A program made the translations under genes and the position numbers. A stretch of 56,814 nucleotides of DNA from Shewanella sp. KT0246 (GTDB lineage: Bacteria; Pseudomonadota; Gammaproteobacteria; Enterobacterales; Shewanellaceae). Positions within the stretch are counted from its first letter, which is position 1; each line of letters opens with the position of its first letter. The stretch is from contig NZ_BPEV01000031.1 of the NCBI RefSeq assembly GCF_019654955.1, positions 1 through 56,814 on the forward strand, given 5' to 3'. Under the pieces are notes generated by a model. The model saw only the letters and a program-made list of their open reading frames with translations, ran no database searches and was not told the origin of the DNA. Positions 56,770 to 56,814 of this stretch are shown one piece after another.

Positions 56770-56814
56770 CTATTTATTTTTTCTTGATGTATTTCGAGAA
56801 AATAAAAAAGCGTT

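Larger units (their letters stand above)
56131..56814 (+). repeat. 182-bp tandem unit of spacer plus tRNA-Glu
   Basis: The spacer beginning TTAAGTTTTAGCCTACAG occurs at 56131, 56313 and 56631 (and is about to start again at the window end), giving 182-base units; the 318-base interval holds the broken copy plus a full tRNA. Confidence 0.88.

Overview
The window looks like a chromosomal segment of a low-GC marine gammaproteobacterium, most likely Shewanella. The reasons are the gene content and order (fadIJ, the MoxR/Bat operon, an ECF sigma factor with a DUF3379 partner, putP, fadL, the queA-tgt-yajC-secDF block, sstT, cheV, and gltX followed by Ala and Glu tRNAs) and the protein sequences as I recognise them. 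The genus is an inference; no 16S rRNA is present.

Layout. 1-2513: the C-terminal part of a membrane sensor with PAS, GGDEF and EAL domains. 2595-3855: an unusual two-gene unit, a 347-residue protein built from 24 copies of a 13-residue repeat followed by a 38-residue basic peptide, closed by a strong bidirectional terminator. 3867-7838: a small membrane protein and the fadI-fadJ beta-oxidation operon (minus strand) with a perfect FadR-type operator. 8154-15435: moxR, DUF58, DUF4381, batA, batB/C and batD, tightly packed. 15508-18363: ECF sigma factor, its presumed anti-sigma and putP. 18602-25414: fadL with a complex promoter. It is followed by an accessory block: a gene-poor stretch, an SMP-30-like propeller, a secreted double carboxymuconolactone-decarboxylase-fold protein, a LysR regulator, a small monooxygenase-fold protein, a decayed HAD phosphatase, and the 3' end of a second fadL copy. 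25415-30413: RND efflux adaptor and pump with DUF2892 and rhodanese genes. 30524-34756: GNAT, CBS-pair, YaeQ, siroheme and small DUF proteins. 34925-40436: secF, secD, yajC, tgt and queA on the minus strand. 40657-52941: small hypothetical, acpH, rluA, sstT, cheV, a phospholipase-D lipoprotein, a dual-specificity phosphatase, a DEAD helicase, ogt, an Ada-AlkA fusion and an ABC exporter. 53202-56814: five tRNA-Val, gltX, tRNA-Ala, three intact tRNA-Glu and one broken tRNA-Glu.

How genes work together. FadL imports long-chain fatty acids and FadI/FadJ degrade them; both loci carry FadR-like boxes. The MoxR-Bat genes form one probable envelope stress or chaperone module. Ogt and the Ada-AlkA fusion together supply the functions of a full Ada response. 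SecDF-YajC drives protein export, and Tgt/QueA make queuosine in tRNA.

The best candidate for something undescribed is the 13-residue repeat protein with its 38-residue partner (2595-3765): I recognise neither family. The second most interesting area is the disrupted fadL duplication with the cargo between the two copies (20018-25414).
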